Source: JABWBD01 sp040768665
Lineage (GTDB): Bacteria > Planctomycetota > Planctomycetia > Pirellulales > Thermoguttaceae
Length of the DNA: 64,000 bases
Direction: 5' to 3'
Assembly: GCA_040768665.1 (NCBI GenBank)
Contig: JAXGMN010000038.1
Span: 62,001-126,000 of the forward strand
Part shown: one piece after another, positions 35,976-44,219 of the stretch
How positions within the stretch are numbered: the stretch's first letter is position 1
Layout: every line of letters begins with the position of its first letter
The notes under the pieces: model-generated
Database searches by the model: none
What the model saw: only the letters and a program-made list of their open reading frames with translations
Told to the model about the DNA's origin: nothing
Position numbers and translations under genes: made by a program

Positions 35976-36011
35976 ACCAGCCCGGCTGCTTCCGGCAGCC
36001 CGGCTGCTGGA
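35976..36011. terminator. Hairpin after leuS
   Basis: CCAGCCCGGCTGC and GCAGCCCGGCTGCTGG flank a TTCCG loop, an imperfect stem. No T-tract follows. The same GCAGCC-GGCTG hairpin occurs after the next gene at 37565-37598. Confidence 0.45.
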
Positions 36012-36138
36012 TGAACGGCGTGGTTGCGCATATCTTTTTCCTATATTGCGGACATTCTCCATTCTCTCTTGACCCGCGCGGCCCCGATCGATTACAAGAC
36101 GCCGTAATTTCTCTTCGATTTGCGGCGGAGCTGCAACG

Positions 36139-37527
36139 ATGTATCGTCGGCACGGGAACAAACTCAGCGTGGTCTTTCTGGCATGCGATCTGGCGGTAAC
36201 GGCGATCGCCTGGACCGGGGCCTATCTGGTGCGTTTCGCCTGGCTCCCCTCGCCCGACGGAGTGCCCGACAGCCACCTGATGCTTCGGGCTCTCCCATTG
36301 GTGTTGCTTCTGGCGGCGGTAAGCTATCGGCTCTGCGGTCTGTACGAGGTGCATCGCCTGCGGGAGTTGCCCCGGGAGTTGGGCACGGTATGTCGCGCGA
36401 GCGGTCTGCTGTTCGTCCTGGCGGTGACAATCGCCTTCTATCGCCGGGACCTGTACGAATCGCGATTGGCGCTAGCCCTGTTCTTTGCCTTCAACGCTGC
36501 CGGGCTGACTGCCGCACGGCGCTTGATCTGGCACGCGTTGAAGTACTTGCGCGGCAAGGGGCTGAACTACGGACGCGCGTTGATCGTCGGCACCGGCCGC
36601 ACCGGCCGGCTGGTTGCCAGGACGATCGCGAACAATAGTTGGACCGGCCTGGAGGCGGTCGGCTTCGTGGACAACCCCGGCAAGCTGGAGCCGACGCTTC
36701 TGCCGCGTCTGGGCACCGTTGGCGAGATCGATCGGATTGTCGAGGAGAACGACATCGACCACGTGTTCGTCGCGTTGCCGTTGTCGCGTTCGGGCGAGTT
36801 GCCCGAGGTGTATCGCGCCCTGTCCAATCTGCTCGTCGAGGTCCAACTCGTGCCCGACGTCCCTGACCTGGCCGGCATGCGGCTGCGGATGCTCGAGATC
36901 GACGACGTCGCCTTCCTGAGCCTCCGCCGCAACCCACACTTCGGGTGGGCCAACATGGCGAAGCGCGCGATGGATCTCGCGGTAGCCGGGGCGGCGCTCA
37001 TCCTCCTTGCCCCACTCATGGCCGCGTTGGCCGCGGCCGTCAAGCTCACCAGTCGCGGCCCCGTCTTTTACCGCCAGGGGCGTGCGGGCCTCGGCGGGCG
37101 GACCTTTCAGATGCTCAAGTTCCGCAGTATGCGGATCGACGCCGAGCAGCAAACCGGCCCCGTGTGGGCGGTCCGCGACGACGACCGCTGCACCCCGATC
37201 GGCCGCTTCATGCGGCGCTGGAGCCTGGACGAGCTGCCGCAGTTGTTCAACGTGCTGGCCGGCGACATGAGCCTCGTAGGACCGCGGCCGGAGCGCGGCG
37301 TCTTCGTCGAGAAGTTTCGCCACCAGATCCCCAACTACACCCAGCGCCACCAGGTGAAGGCCGGCATGACCGGTTGGGCCCAGGTCCACGGCTGGCGCGG
37401 CAACACGTCGCTGCGGCACCGCGTGCAATGCGATCTCTACTACATCGCCAACTGGTCGCTGGGCCTCGACCTCCAGATTCTTGCGATGACTCTGTGGTGC
37501 GGCCTGCGTCACCGGAACGCCTACTAA
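36139..37527 (+). CDS. Undecaprenyl-phosphate sugar phosphotransferase (WcaJ/PssY family)
   Basis: The enzyme transfers a sugar-1-phosphate to undecaprenyl phosphate, the first step of exopolysaccharide assembly. Four N-terminal helices (residues about 8-110) are followed by a Rossmann-like domain (GRALIVGTGRTGRLVARTI). The catalytic bacterial sugar transferase domain spans about 275-462. Its markers are a membrane helix after KRAMDLAVAG, the basic LTSRGPVFYRQGRAGLGG, MLKFRSMRIDAE, DELPQLFNVLAGDMSLVGPRPE and the terminal WSLGLDLQI. It has 462 residues. It is a lone gene, so the polymer is unknown. Confidence 0.94.
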   Translation: MYRRHGNKLSVVFLACDLAVTAIAWTGAYLVRFAWLPSPDGVPDSHLMLRALPLVLLLAAVSYRLCGLYEVHRLRELPRELGTVCRASGLLFVLAVTIAFYRRDLYESRLALALFFAFNAAGLTAARRLIWHALKYLRGKGLNYGRALIVGTGRTGRLVARTIANNSWTGLEAVGFVDNPGKLEPTLLPRLGTVGEIDRIVEENDIDHVFVALPLSRSGELPEVYRALSNLLVEVQLVPDVPDLAGMRLRMLEIDDVAFLSLRRNPHFGWANMAKRAMDLAVAGAALILLAPLMAALAAAVKLTSRGPVFYRQGRAGLGGRTFQMLKFRSMRIDAEQQTGPVWAVRDDDRCTPIGRFMRRWSLDELPQLFNVLAGDMSLVGPRPERGVFVEKFRHQIPNYTQRHQVKAGMTGWAQVHGWRGNTSLRHRVQCDLYYIANWSLGLDLQILAMTLWCGLRHRNAY

Positions 37528-37564
37528 GGCGTGTGGCAGATGATCGCATCCCCTCACGATTGCC

Positions 37565-37598
37565 ATCAGCCCGGCTGCTTCCGAGCAGCCGGGCTGAT
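37565..37598. terminator. Perfect 15-bp hairpin after the sugar transferase gene
   Basis: ATCAGCCCGGCTGCT, a TTCC-G loop (37580-37583), then AGCAGCCGGGCTGAT. The stem is perfect and GC-rich. There is no following T-run, so it may act through RNA structure or be a member of a repeat family. Confidence 0.6.
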
Positions 37599-37818
37599 AT
37601 CCGGGTATAAGACGCGGCCTCCTACCTACGTTCTCTGCGGCTAGTCGCTCAACGCATCCGCTCACAGCCTGGCGAACCGGAGGACGCTGCCGGTCAATTC
37701 GCCGGAAAACCGAGATCCGTTTGAATCCGGAAGAAATCAGCGAGCGAATAACACCGCACGTAGGCAAATTCACGCGGCGATAACGATGCCGCGTACCACC
37801 CACTTCAAGGAGATCGGG

Positions 37819-38325
37819 ATGACGCGTTTAGGATTCGGATTGGCTGTGGTCGTGTTGGGCCTGTGTGTTTCCTCGGTTCGAGCCGCTGACTCGTGCTCGG
37901 CGACCGCGCACAAACACAAGGACATCGTGGACACCGCTGTGGCGGCGGGCAGCTTCAAGACTCTGGCAGCGGCCCTTGGCGCCGCGGGCCTTGTGGAGAC
38001 ATTGAAGGGTGAAGGCCCCTTCACCGTCTTCGCCCCCACGGATGCAGCGTTCGCCAAGTTGCCGAGTGGTACGGTGGAAGATCTTCTCAAGCCTGAAAAC
38101 AAGGAAAAGCTGGTGAAGATCTTGACGTACCATGTTGTGCCCGGCAAGGTTACGGCTGCAAACGTCGTCAAGCTGACGAAAGCCAAGACCGTCGAGGGAT
38201 CGGAGGCGAAGATCACCGCCAACAGTGGCAAAGTGATGATTGACAACGCAAATGTCGTGAAGGCCGACATTGCGGCTTCCAATGGCGTGATCCACGTCAT
38301 TGACGCGGTGATTCTGCCCAACTAA
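37819..38325 (+). CDS. Exported fasciclin-domain protein
   Basis: This 168-residue protein has a signal peptide (1-22) and one fasciclin (FAS1) domain (about 35-168). The two conserved motifs are present: FTVFAPTDAAF and GVIHVIDAVILPN, plus the inner ILTYHVVPGKV. FAS1 domains mediate adhesion or ligand binding outside the cytoplasm. AAGGAG lies 6 bases before the ATG at 37819. A strong terminator follows. Single-FAS1 proteins are common in planctomycetes. Confidence 0.95.
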   Translation: MTRLGFGLAVVVLGLCVSSVRAADSCSATAHKHKDIVDTAVAAGSFKTLAAALGAAGLVETLKGEGPFTVFAPTDAAFAKLPSGTVEDLLKPENKEKLVKILTYHVVPGKVTAANVVKLTKAKTVEGSEAKITANSGKVMIDNANVVKADIAASNGVIHVIDAVILPN

Positions 38326-38343
38326 ATTAAAGGTTTCGCACTT

Positions 38344-38372
38344 GGGGGGGCCAAGTCGGCCCCCCTTTTTGT
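38344..38372 (+). terminator. Rho-independent terminator after the fasciclin gene
   Basis: A GC-rich stem (GGGGGGCC with GGCCCCCC, 8 bp) closes a 5-base AAGTC loop and is followed by TTTTTGTT. It lies 19 bases after the stop. Confidence 0.9.
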
Positions 38373-38397
38373 TGCGCTGGGACCTGGGGATCGAGGC

Positions 38398-38958
38398 GTG
38401 CATCAGACGTTGCTTGAGCGAATTGCCGCCGGCGATCCGGATGCCGTGCAGGAATGCATCGACTGTTACGGCGCTCTGGTCTGGTCACTTGCCCGCCGTC
38501 ACTTGAGGCAGCACGCCGACGCGGAAGATGCCGTTCAGGAGGTCTTCATCGAAATCTGGCGAAATGCCGGCCGGTTTGATCCCGCCCGAGGGTCCGAGGC
38601 GACATTCATCACCATGATCTCTCGACGTCGGCTGATCGATCGACAACGCAAACTGGGTCGGACCTCCGTGACCCAAACGATCGTGGAAGAGCCGGCCGTG
38701 GGCTCGGCGACGGAGCAGGAAGAAGTCGACGTTCGAGAGGAGGCGGAACGGGCACGGATTTTCATGGGTCGACTGCGGGCGGAGGAGCGGCGAGTCCTGG
38801 AACTGGGTCTCTTGGAAGGCCTGACCCAGACCGAAATTGCGAAGGTCGCCGACATGCCTCTCGGGACAGTCAAGACACACGCCCGACGGGGTCTGATGCG
38901 CCTTCGCGAAATGCTCGGAGGAGAATTGAACCCGGCTGCAACGGGGAGCGTTCGATGA
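38398..38958 (+). CDS. ECF-family RNA polymerase sigma factor
   Basis: The 186-residue protein has region 2 (residues about 22-85, with ADAEDAVQEVFIEIWRNAGRFDP) and region 4 (about 125-175, with LGLLEGLTQTEIAKVADMPLGTVKTHARRGL). It binds core polymerase and directs it to specific promoters. It lacks region 3, which fits an ECF factor. Start is GTG at 38398, with only a weak AGG-type site. Anti-sigma factors usually follow such genes; here only a ten-codon frame overlaps the end (38955-38984), so an anti-sigma is missing or lost. The following gene encodes a cobalamin-binding sensor. Confidence 0.93.
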   Translation: MHQTLLERIAAGDPDAVQECIDCYGALVWSLARRHLRQHADAEDAVQEVFIEIWRNAGRFDPARGSEATFITMISRRRLIDRQRKLGRTSVTQTIVEEPAVGSATEQEEVDVREEAERARIFMGRLRAEERRVLELGLLEGLTQTEIAKVADMPLGTVKTHARRGLMRLREMLGGELNPAATGSVR

Positions 38959-39080
38959 GTGGCTCCTGGGATTGTCCGATATGAAGCTGCGTCGCGGACG
39001 CGGGAAGCGGGCGGGCGATTTTGCCCCGCAACTGGATAAGGAATAAGCGCACTTCCGATCACATTTCCGTTAGGCGAATC

Positions 39081-40154
39081 ATGAGCGACCTGAACCACAT
39101 CTCGGCCAAGATGGTCATTCACTCAGCAAAGGCCCTGGCAGGCTACGCGGCCGGCGAGCTTCTCGAATCCTCGCCCGGGTTGCAGGAGTGTCCTGATTCT
39201 GGTGCGTTCCAAAGATGGCAAAACCTCTTCGTGCAGTGCTTGCAGGAGTTGGCTGCCGCCGTTCAATTCAACCGGCCGCAATTACTCGTACATCACGTCG
39301 ACTGGTTGAAGCGGCTGCTCACTGCAAGAGGGATCGAGGTTGGTGCACTCAAGTCGGGATTGGACGCTCTCGCAAAGGTGCTCGGCACAGAGCTTCCGGC
39401 GGAGGCGGCGAAGATTCCGGCCGCGATGTGTCTGGAGGCCTCACAGAGCCTTGAGCGGGAAACTGCGGTCCCTAGTCGGCCTCTGGCAGCGGACTCAGGC
39501 TACGGACGATTGGCGTCGAGCTACCTGTTGGCGATCTTGGAGGGAGATCGACCTCGGGCGATTCGCCTCGTTCTGGACGCTGCCGAAGCCGGGCATCCGG
39601 TTCGAGACCTGTACGCCAAGGTCTTGTTGCCCGCACAAGAGGAAGCGGGACGTATGTGGCAGGACGTGGAAATCAATATTGCGGAGGAGCACTTTGCCAC
39701 GGCGACCACGAGGGCAGTGATGGCACAGCTCCGTGCCCGAACCGTGGTGAAGCCCTCGAACGGCAAGACGCTGGTGACCTCGGCCGTGGTGAGCAACCAG
39801 CACGACATCGGGCTGCAAGTGGTGGCGGACTTCTTCGAAATGGACGGCTGGCGAGTAATCCAACTGGGCTCGGATGTTCCCATCCCCGACCTGGTGGAAG
39901 CCGTTGGTTTCTACCAGGCCGACGTACTGGGCCTTTCGGTGTGCTTGAGTTCCCAACTGATGACGCTCAAGGAAACGATCGAGGCTGTGCGGGGAAGCGA
40001 GTGCGGGGCCGCGGTGAAGATTCTCGTCGGTGGGCGAGGCTTGACTGGCGCCGCCGATCTGGCCGCGGAGTTCGGCGCCGACGGATACGCTGCGGATGCC
40101 ACGGAAGCGGCTTCTTTGGTCGGCACGCTGGTGGGGCTCGGCGGGGTGCGATGA
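39081..40154 (+). CDS. Cobalamin-binding sensor with CarH-type W-x9-EH motif
   Basis: The protein has 357 residues. Residues 1-150 are helical with no DNA-binding motif and no homology I recognise. Residues about 150-230 form the helical cap of B12-binding proteins, and 231-357 the Rossmann B12 domain. In the cap, MWQDVEINIAEEH matches W-x9-EH, the signature of adenosylcobalamin photoreceptors of the CarH group. The B12-His motif reads SNQHDIG, so the usual Asp/Glu of D/E-x-H-x-x-G is Asn while the His is kept. LVGGRGL and the trailing GADGYAADATEAASL match the rest of the fold. It is soluble, 122 bases after the sigma factor gene. Sensing of light or B12 is inferred from the motif. Confidence 0.85.
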   Translation: MSDLNHISAKMVIHSAKALAGYAAGELLESSPGLQECPDSGAFQRWQNLFVQCLQELAAAVQFNRPQLLVHHVDWLKRLLTARGIEVGALKSGLDALAKVLGTELPAEAAKIPAAMCLEASQSLERETAVPSRPLAADSGYGRLASSYLLAILEGDRPRAIRLVLDAAEAGHPVRDLYAKVLLPAQEEAGRMWQDVEINIAEEHFATATTRAVMAQLRARTVVKPSNGKTLVTSAVVSNQHDIGLQVVADFFEMDGWRVIQLGSDVPIPDLVEAVGFYQADVLGLSVCLSSQLMTLKETIEAVRGSECGAAVKILVGGRGLTGAADLAAEFGADGYAADATEAASLVGTLVGLGGVR

Positions 40155-40474
40155 ACGGCCGCCGGTGCAATGCTTCCAGCGAACCCCCAAGCCCTCGGGT
40201 GAACAAATGGCCGGAAGACGGAAGAAACGCCGCCTTTTGGCCGACGATCAGGCCGGCGGCGAGTCCTCGCGAGACGGTATGGCAAGCCGGCTGCCACGCG
40301 GCGCTGCTCGGCCGTATTGAGCTTTCGCATATCCAGGCAAGCGGGACGACTGCGGGGGCTTATGTCGCCCGCCTTTTCTTGTCCCGCTGAATCCAGCTTG
40401 TCTTCGTCTGCGAATATTGTCTCTGAATATGCCGTGCGTGCAGAAGCTTCAGCCCCCCAAGTGGAGAACAATCC
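40155..40474. other. 320-base gap between the cobalamin sensor and SOUL genes
   Basis: A frame of 79 codons opens at an ATG (40151) overlapping the sensor's stop, reads NGRRCNASSEPPSP and ends at 40390; its composition looks like GC-rich noise. A second frame starting near 40207 reads MAGRRKKRRLLADDQ for 37 codons. Neither has a family match by eye. The palindrome-like GACTGCGGGGGC/GCCCGCC stretch near 40351-40375 may be a terminator. Confidence 0.35.
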
Positions 40475-41098
40475 ATGTTCTTGCGATTTCGCATGCTTAC
40501 CACCATCTGCGTCTTTGTCATCGTTGGACTGTGCGTGCTGACCGTCCGAGCCGCTACGAGCAACGAGCCCTCTGCGGAACGGTTTCAGCCGATCAAAGAA
40601 GCCGAGATGCCCAGCGGTTTCCCAACCTATACCCCGGTAGGCAAGATCGAAATCAAGGAATATCCGGCCTACCGTAAGGCCTTGGCCCGAGGGCCAGCCA
40701 AATTCTGGACTCTCTTCCAGCACATCAAGAGGAACAACGTGACAATGACAGCGCCGGTCGAGATGGACTACGGCGACCCTCTCGCACCCGAAGAAAGCGA
40801 ACGCTCGATGTCTTTCCTTTACGAGCGAGCCGACCAGGGCTCCGCGGGACGACAGGGCAGCGTCGAGGTACTGGACATTCCGGCAATGACGGTCGTCAGC
40901 ATCGGCTGCCGCGGGGCACGGACGGAGGTTTCGATTGCCGAGGCACGCGAGAATCTGATGGCTTGGTTCCACGAGAAGAAGGGGCAGTACGTCGTCTCGG
41001 GCCCCCTGCGAGTGATGGGCTACAACAGCCCGTTCGTTCCCCGGGACAAGAGTTTCTTCGAGGTACAGATACCCGTCAAGCCGGCAGTTGTCAACTGA
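40475..41098 (+). CDS. SOUL-family haem-binding protein, exported
   Basis: This 207-residue protein has an N-terminal hydrophobic segment (residues 8-26) that looks like a signal peptide or anchor. The SOUL/HEBP domain follows, with the strands GKIEIKEYPAYRKALA, NNVTMTAPVEMDYG (the typical I-x-M-T-x-P-V block) and RVMGYNSPFVPRDKSFFEVQIPV. SOUL proteins bind haem or other tetrapyrroles. GTGGAG lies 8 bases before the ATG. Proximity to a cobalamin sensor hints at tetrapyrrole biology, but this is inference. Confidence 0.9.
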   Translation: MFLRFRMLTTICVFVIVGLCVLTVRAATSNEPSAERFQPIKEAEMPSGFPTYTPVGKIEIKEYPAYRKALARGPAKFWTLFQHIKRNNVTMTAPVEMDYGDPLAPEESERSMSFLYERADQGSAGRQGSVEVLDIPAMTVVSIGCRGARTEVSIAEARENLMAWFHEKKGQYVVSGPLRVMGYNSPFVPRDKSFFEVQIPVKPAVVN

Positions 41099-41302
41099 CC
41101 GAGAAGCACATCGCCGGGTCGAGCTCTGGCGGCCGTCAGTTTTAGCGATACATTGACCTCGTACAAAATATAGGGTGGGACTGGCTACATTGGCGGTCGC
41201 CTGATGCCAGTGCCGATGCATCGCATGATCTTCGCCGGTATGCTTCGGGCCTTGGTCCGGGCCACTCAAGAAGAGGGCGAAAGACGGGATTCGGACGGGC
41301 CC

Positions 41303-42211
41303 CTATTTCGCCGCAGCCCCGTCTGACAACGACTGCTTCATCGAACAACGCGTCTCAATGCGCGACGCGTCCGTGGCTTTCCGCAACAGCCGGAACGGCG
41401 CCAACAGGTTGTCTCGCAGCAAGGTACGCGTTCCATTGGCGGAGAAGAGCACAAGAGTTGCGTCGTCTTGCGACAAATTGTGGGGATGCATCCTCTGGAT
41501 CGCATCCACCAGCGCCGAGAGGAAATTGTCGTCCCCGGTATCCTCGATCGTGGCGACGGTCTTCAGCAATCCTGCCACGCCCAGCAGGCTGCCATCGGCC
41601 GACTGAGCCTCGCTGAAGGCGTCGGTGTAACACAAGACCCGATCCCCGGTTTCCAGGCGGACCGTCACTTCCTGATAACCGACCTGCGCGAGGATGCCAA
41701 GTGGCAGGTCCGTAAGGCCTCCGGCACTTTCGCGCGAAGGGGCCGTCAGATCCAGAGTATTCCACTTGCGCAGCGCGGCTCGGAAAACAAAAGGGGTTGG
41801 GTGGCCGGCGTTGCACAACGACAGGGACCTCGTGGGGGCAAAGAACGAACTAACCACCGCTGTCGCGAAGTTACCCTCGGCGCTTACGGCAGCGAACTGC
41901 TCGTTCATGGCGGCAACGAAACGGCGCTGGCTGATGACGTTTACATTCTTCCGCATCAGATCGCGCAAACCCGCCGCGGTCTTGGCTACGAGCTCACCGT
42001 GGCCGCTGACGTCGGCTAACAGGATCCGGGTGATGCGCCCCGAAGCGCATGAGGAGAGGTAATAGACGTCGCCGCCCGCGGAAGCCTCCCCGAGCGGCTG
42101 ACTCGAAACCCATACATCCAGCCCGGGCATCTGGAAGTGCTTTTCCACGCGCACGTTACCCCCCCAAACCTCCATGCATTGCATTCGTTCCGGACTCGGG
42201 GAGTGCTTCAT
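41303..42211 (-). CDS. SpoIIE-type PP2C serine phosphatase
   Basis: The 302-residue protein consists of a PP2C/SpoIIE catalytic domain (about 35-260). It shows AGGDVYYL and the metal-binding ILLADVSGHG, LCNAGHPTPF, VLCYTDAFSEAQ and a terminal SQDDATLVLFS. Such enzymes dephosphorylate anti-anti-sigma proteins or STAS partners. No sensor domain is fused, so the input must come from a partner, conceivably the neighbouring cobalamin protein. It lies convergent to the SOUL gene, 204 bases away. The start is the ATG at 42211. Confidence 0.9.
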   Translation of the reverse strand: MKHSPSPERMQCMEVWGGNVRVEKHFQMPGLDVWVSSQPLGEASAGGDVYYLSSCASGRITRILLADVSGHGELVAKTAAGLRDLMRKNVNVISQRRFVAAMNEQFAAVSAEGNFATAVVSSFFAPTRSLSLCNAGHPTPFVFRAALRKWNTLDLTAPSRESAGGLTDLPLGILAQVGYQEVTVRLETGDRVLCYTDAFSEAQSADGSLLGVAGLLKTVATIEDTGDDNFLSALVDAIQRMHPHNLSQDDATLVLFSANGTRTLLRDNLLAPFRLLRKATDASRIETRCSMKQSLSDGAAAK

Positions 42212-42280
42212 CGTTCGTCCGCTGGCTTGAATCGCAGGTTCTTTACCCGTCTGTCATTGTAGCGTGGTGTTCGCCTGAGT

Positions 42281-42574
42281 CTATTGGGAAGGGTTCGACC
42301 GGATTCGCGCATGCACGCACCGCGGGGCCTCCGAGGCGTCTATCATGACGATCGCGATCGTCGGTACCGGCATCAGGGGCCGGGGTTCTGCGTCGCCATC
42401 GGGGTGTATGAGCATCTCGTAGGCGCGATGGCGATTGGAGAGCCTGATTCGCATGGAACTCGAGCACACGCGGTTCGAGGACATGAGGTGGGAGGAGATC
42501 CGGGGCACCGCTTTGCGGATTCGTTCGCCATCATGCTTGATCGTGAATGACCGGCTCAGTAGAGTAAACGTCAT
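42281..42574 (-). CDS. Hypothetical 97-residue protein
   Basis: The frame is open with an ATG start and reads as a plausible basic, Arg/Ser-rich chain containing RVCSSSMRIRLSNRHRAYEMLI. No domain, membrane segment or Shine-Dalgarno was seen. It could be a decayed remnant or a chance ORF in GC-rich DNA. Confidence 0.2.
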   Translation of the reverse strand: MTFTLLSRSFTIKHDGERIRKAVPRISSHLMSSNRVCSSSMRIRLSNRHRAYEMLIHPDGDAEPRPLMPVPTIAIVMIDASEAPRCVHARIRSNPSQ

Positions 42575-42753
42575 GTGGTGACCGGCTCTTGATCGCTGAG
42601 GATTTTGGGCGCGGATTTGCCAGGTTGACAGTTCTCTGTCTCGTTATGAAGCGTTGTCAAGGAATGAGTTGGCCAATTCCAATAAGACGTGGGGAGGTGA
42701 AAACGCGGGCATACGATCAGCGTAGTGGGGTTCCGGTTTTCTTCCCCATCTTC

Positions 42754-42835
42754 ATCCGTGCCCCGGCCCTGGCATCCGTGCTACTCTGTCTCACAGTTCC
42801 ATGAATAGCACGGATGGCAGGGCCGGGGCACGGAT
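42754..42835. repeat. 82-base near-perfect palindrome ending in a T-run
   Basis: Two 30-base arms (42754-42783 and 42806-42835) are reverse complements with one mismatch, around a 22-base loop. The left arm starts ATCCGTGCCCCGGCCC. GCCGCTTTTTTCATTTT follows, so it could terminate transcription entering from upstream. It ends 47 bases before the next start codon. Confidence 0.85.
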
Positions 42836-42881
42836 GCCGCTTTTTTCATTTTCTGCTGTCCACCAAATCAGGAGAGAAAGC

Positions 42882-44219
42882 ATGACTGTCAAGGGACTTT
42901 CGCGCCGCGATTTTCTCAAACTCGGCACCGCGACCGGCGCAGCAGTTTTAGCCGCATCACAACGGGTCCACTCCGCGGGGTCCGATGTCCTGCGAATCGG
43001 GCTGGTGGGCTGCGGTAGTCGCGGCCGCGGCTCCCTGCTCGATTCCCTGACCGCCATGCCGAACGTCCGAGTCGTCGCGCTGGGGGATCTCTTCCGGGAG
43101 AAGGCCGTCACGACCCGTGCGGCAATCGCCGCATCCGAAATCGGCAAAGGGCGGATCGACGTTCCCGACGAGCGGATCTTCACCGGATTCGACAGTTACC
43201 AGGGGGTGATCGCCGAAAGCGATATCGTGCACATCGCGCTTCCGTCCCGATTTCATCCGCCGTACAATCTCGCCGCGGTCCAGGCCGGGAAACACGCCTT
43301 CACGGAGAAACCGAACGGCATCGACGCCGACGGGGTTCATGTCACGATCGAAGCGGCCAAAATCGCCCAAGAGAAGAGACTCGCCAACGTCTCCGGTCTC
43401 TGCTATCGCTACGACATTCTCCGCACTCAGGCGATCGATCGGATCCGCAACGGCGAAATCGGCGAGATCATGGCCGTGCAGTCCGACTACCTCCGAACGC
43501 CATACAATCTCATTCCGAAGAAGCCGGAATGGTCGGAAACGGAATACCAGATTCGCAACTGGGAGCATTTCACGTGGCTCAACGGCGACGAGATCCAGCA
43601 GTCGCTCCTGCACAATCTCGACTCCGTCTTGTGGGCGCTGGAGGATGAACTGCCGGAGTCCTGCTACGCGCTCGGCGGCCGTTCCAGCGTTTTCAGCCCG
43701 GCGCTGGGCGACCTGTTCGACCACGCGTCGGTCATCTACGAGTACGCCGACGGCAAACGCATCTACGGTGCGACCCGCACGGCCGAAAACTGCTTCACTA
43801 GGAATATCGACGTCTTTCACGGAACGAAAGGACGGATGGTCTTCAACGCCACCGGAATTCCGCTAATGACCGACACGCGTGGGAACGAGCGGTGGCGCGC
43901 CGATCGTAACGACCGGATCCGCTCGATGTACGTCCAGGAGCATTACGCCCTTGTCAATTCCATCATGGAGGGCAAGCCGATCAACGACGGATTCCGCATG
44001 GCGAATTCGACCATGGTCGGCGTCCTCGGCATGATCGCCAGTTTCACGGGCAAGAGGGAGTCGTACAAGGAGCTGTTCGAGAGCCGGTTCAGAATCGAGC
44101 CGAACGTCGACCATCCGTCGTTCGACATGCCGGTCGCGTCGCCGGACGCCAGTGGGCTCTACAAAATTCCCGTCCCGGGCGAGTACACCATGAAGGCAAG
44201 AAGGGAGACATCCTCATGA
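42882..44219 (+). CDS. Tat-exported Gfo/Idh/MocA-family oxidoreductase
   Basis: A twin-arginine signal (SRRDFLKLG, residues 7-15) is followed by a Rossmann domain with IGLVGCGSRGRGS and then the C-terminal Gfo/Idh/MocA fold. The EKPNGIDADGVHV segment carries the conserved EKP lysine. The DLCYRYD-type (SGLCYRYD) and WEHFTWLNGDEIQQSLLHNLDS blocks fit the family. The protein has 445 residues. AGGAG precedes the ATG. It overlaps the next gene as ATGA, so the two are probably translated together. A cofactor and sugar or inositol substrate are inferred. Confidence 0.9.
   Translation: MTVKGLSRRDFLKLGTATGAAVLAASQRVHSAGSDVLRIGLVGCGSRGRGSLLDSLTAMPNVRVVALGDLFREKAVTTRAAIAASEIGKGRIDVPDERIFTGFDSYQGVIAESDIVHIALPSRFHPPYNLAAVQAGKHAFTEKPNGIDADGVHVTIEAAKIAQEKRLANVSGLCYRYDILRTQAIDRIRNGEIGEIMAVQSDYLRTPYNLIPKKPEWSETEYQIRNWEHFTWLNGDEIQQSLLHNLDSVLWALEDELPESCYALGGRSSVFSPALGDLFDHASVIYEYADGKRIYGATRTAENCFTRNIDVFHGTKGRMVFNATGIPLMTDTRGNERWRADRNDRIRSMYVQEHYALVNSIMEGKPINDGFRMANSTMVGVLGMIASFTGKRESYKELFESRFRIEPNVDHPSFDMPVASPDASGLYKIPVPGEYTMKARRETSS

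Larger units (their letters stand above)
42212..42881. other. Intergenic region with one possible small gene and a large palindrome
   Basis: Of 670 bases, 42281-42574 on the minus strand is open for 97 codons (MTFTLLSRSFTIKHDGER...), with no family seen. The palindrome at 42754-42835 fills the end near the next gene. The remaining bases carry no recognised signal. Confidence 0.4.

Noticed and set aside
34360..36354. 664-codon minus-strand ORF opposite leuS
   Set aside because: It mirrors the leuS codon pattern and has no recognisable domain.
40151..40390. Small gene overlapping the end of the cobalamin sensor
   Set aside because: The ATGA-type overlap is suggestive, but the translation has GC-noise composition and no family.
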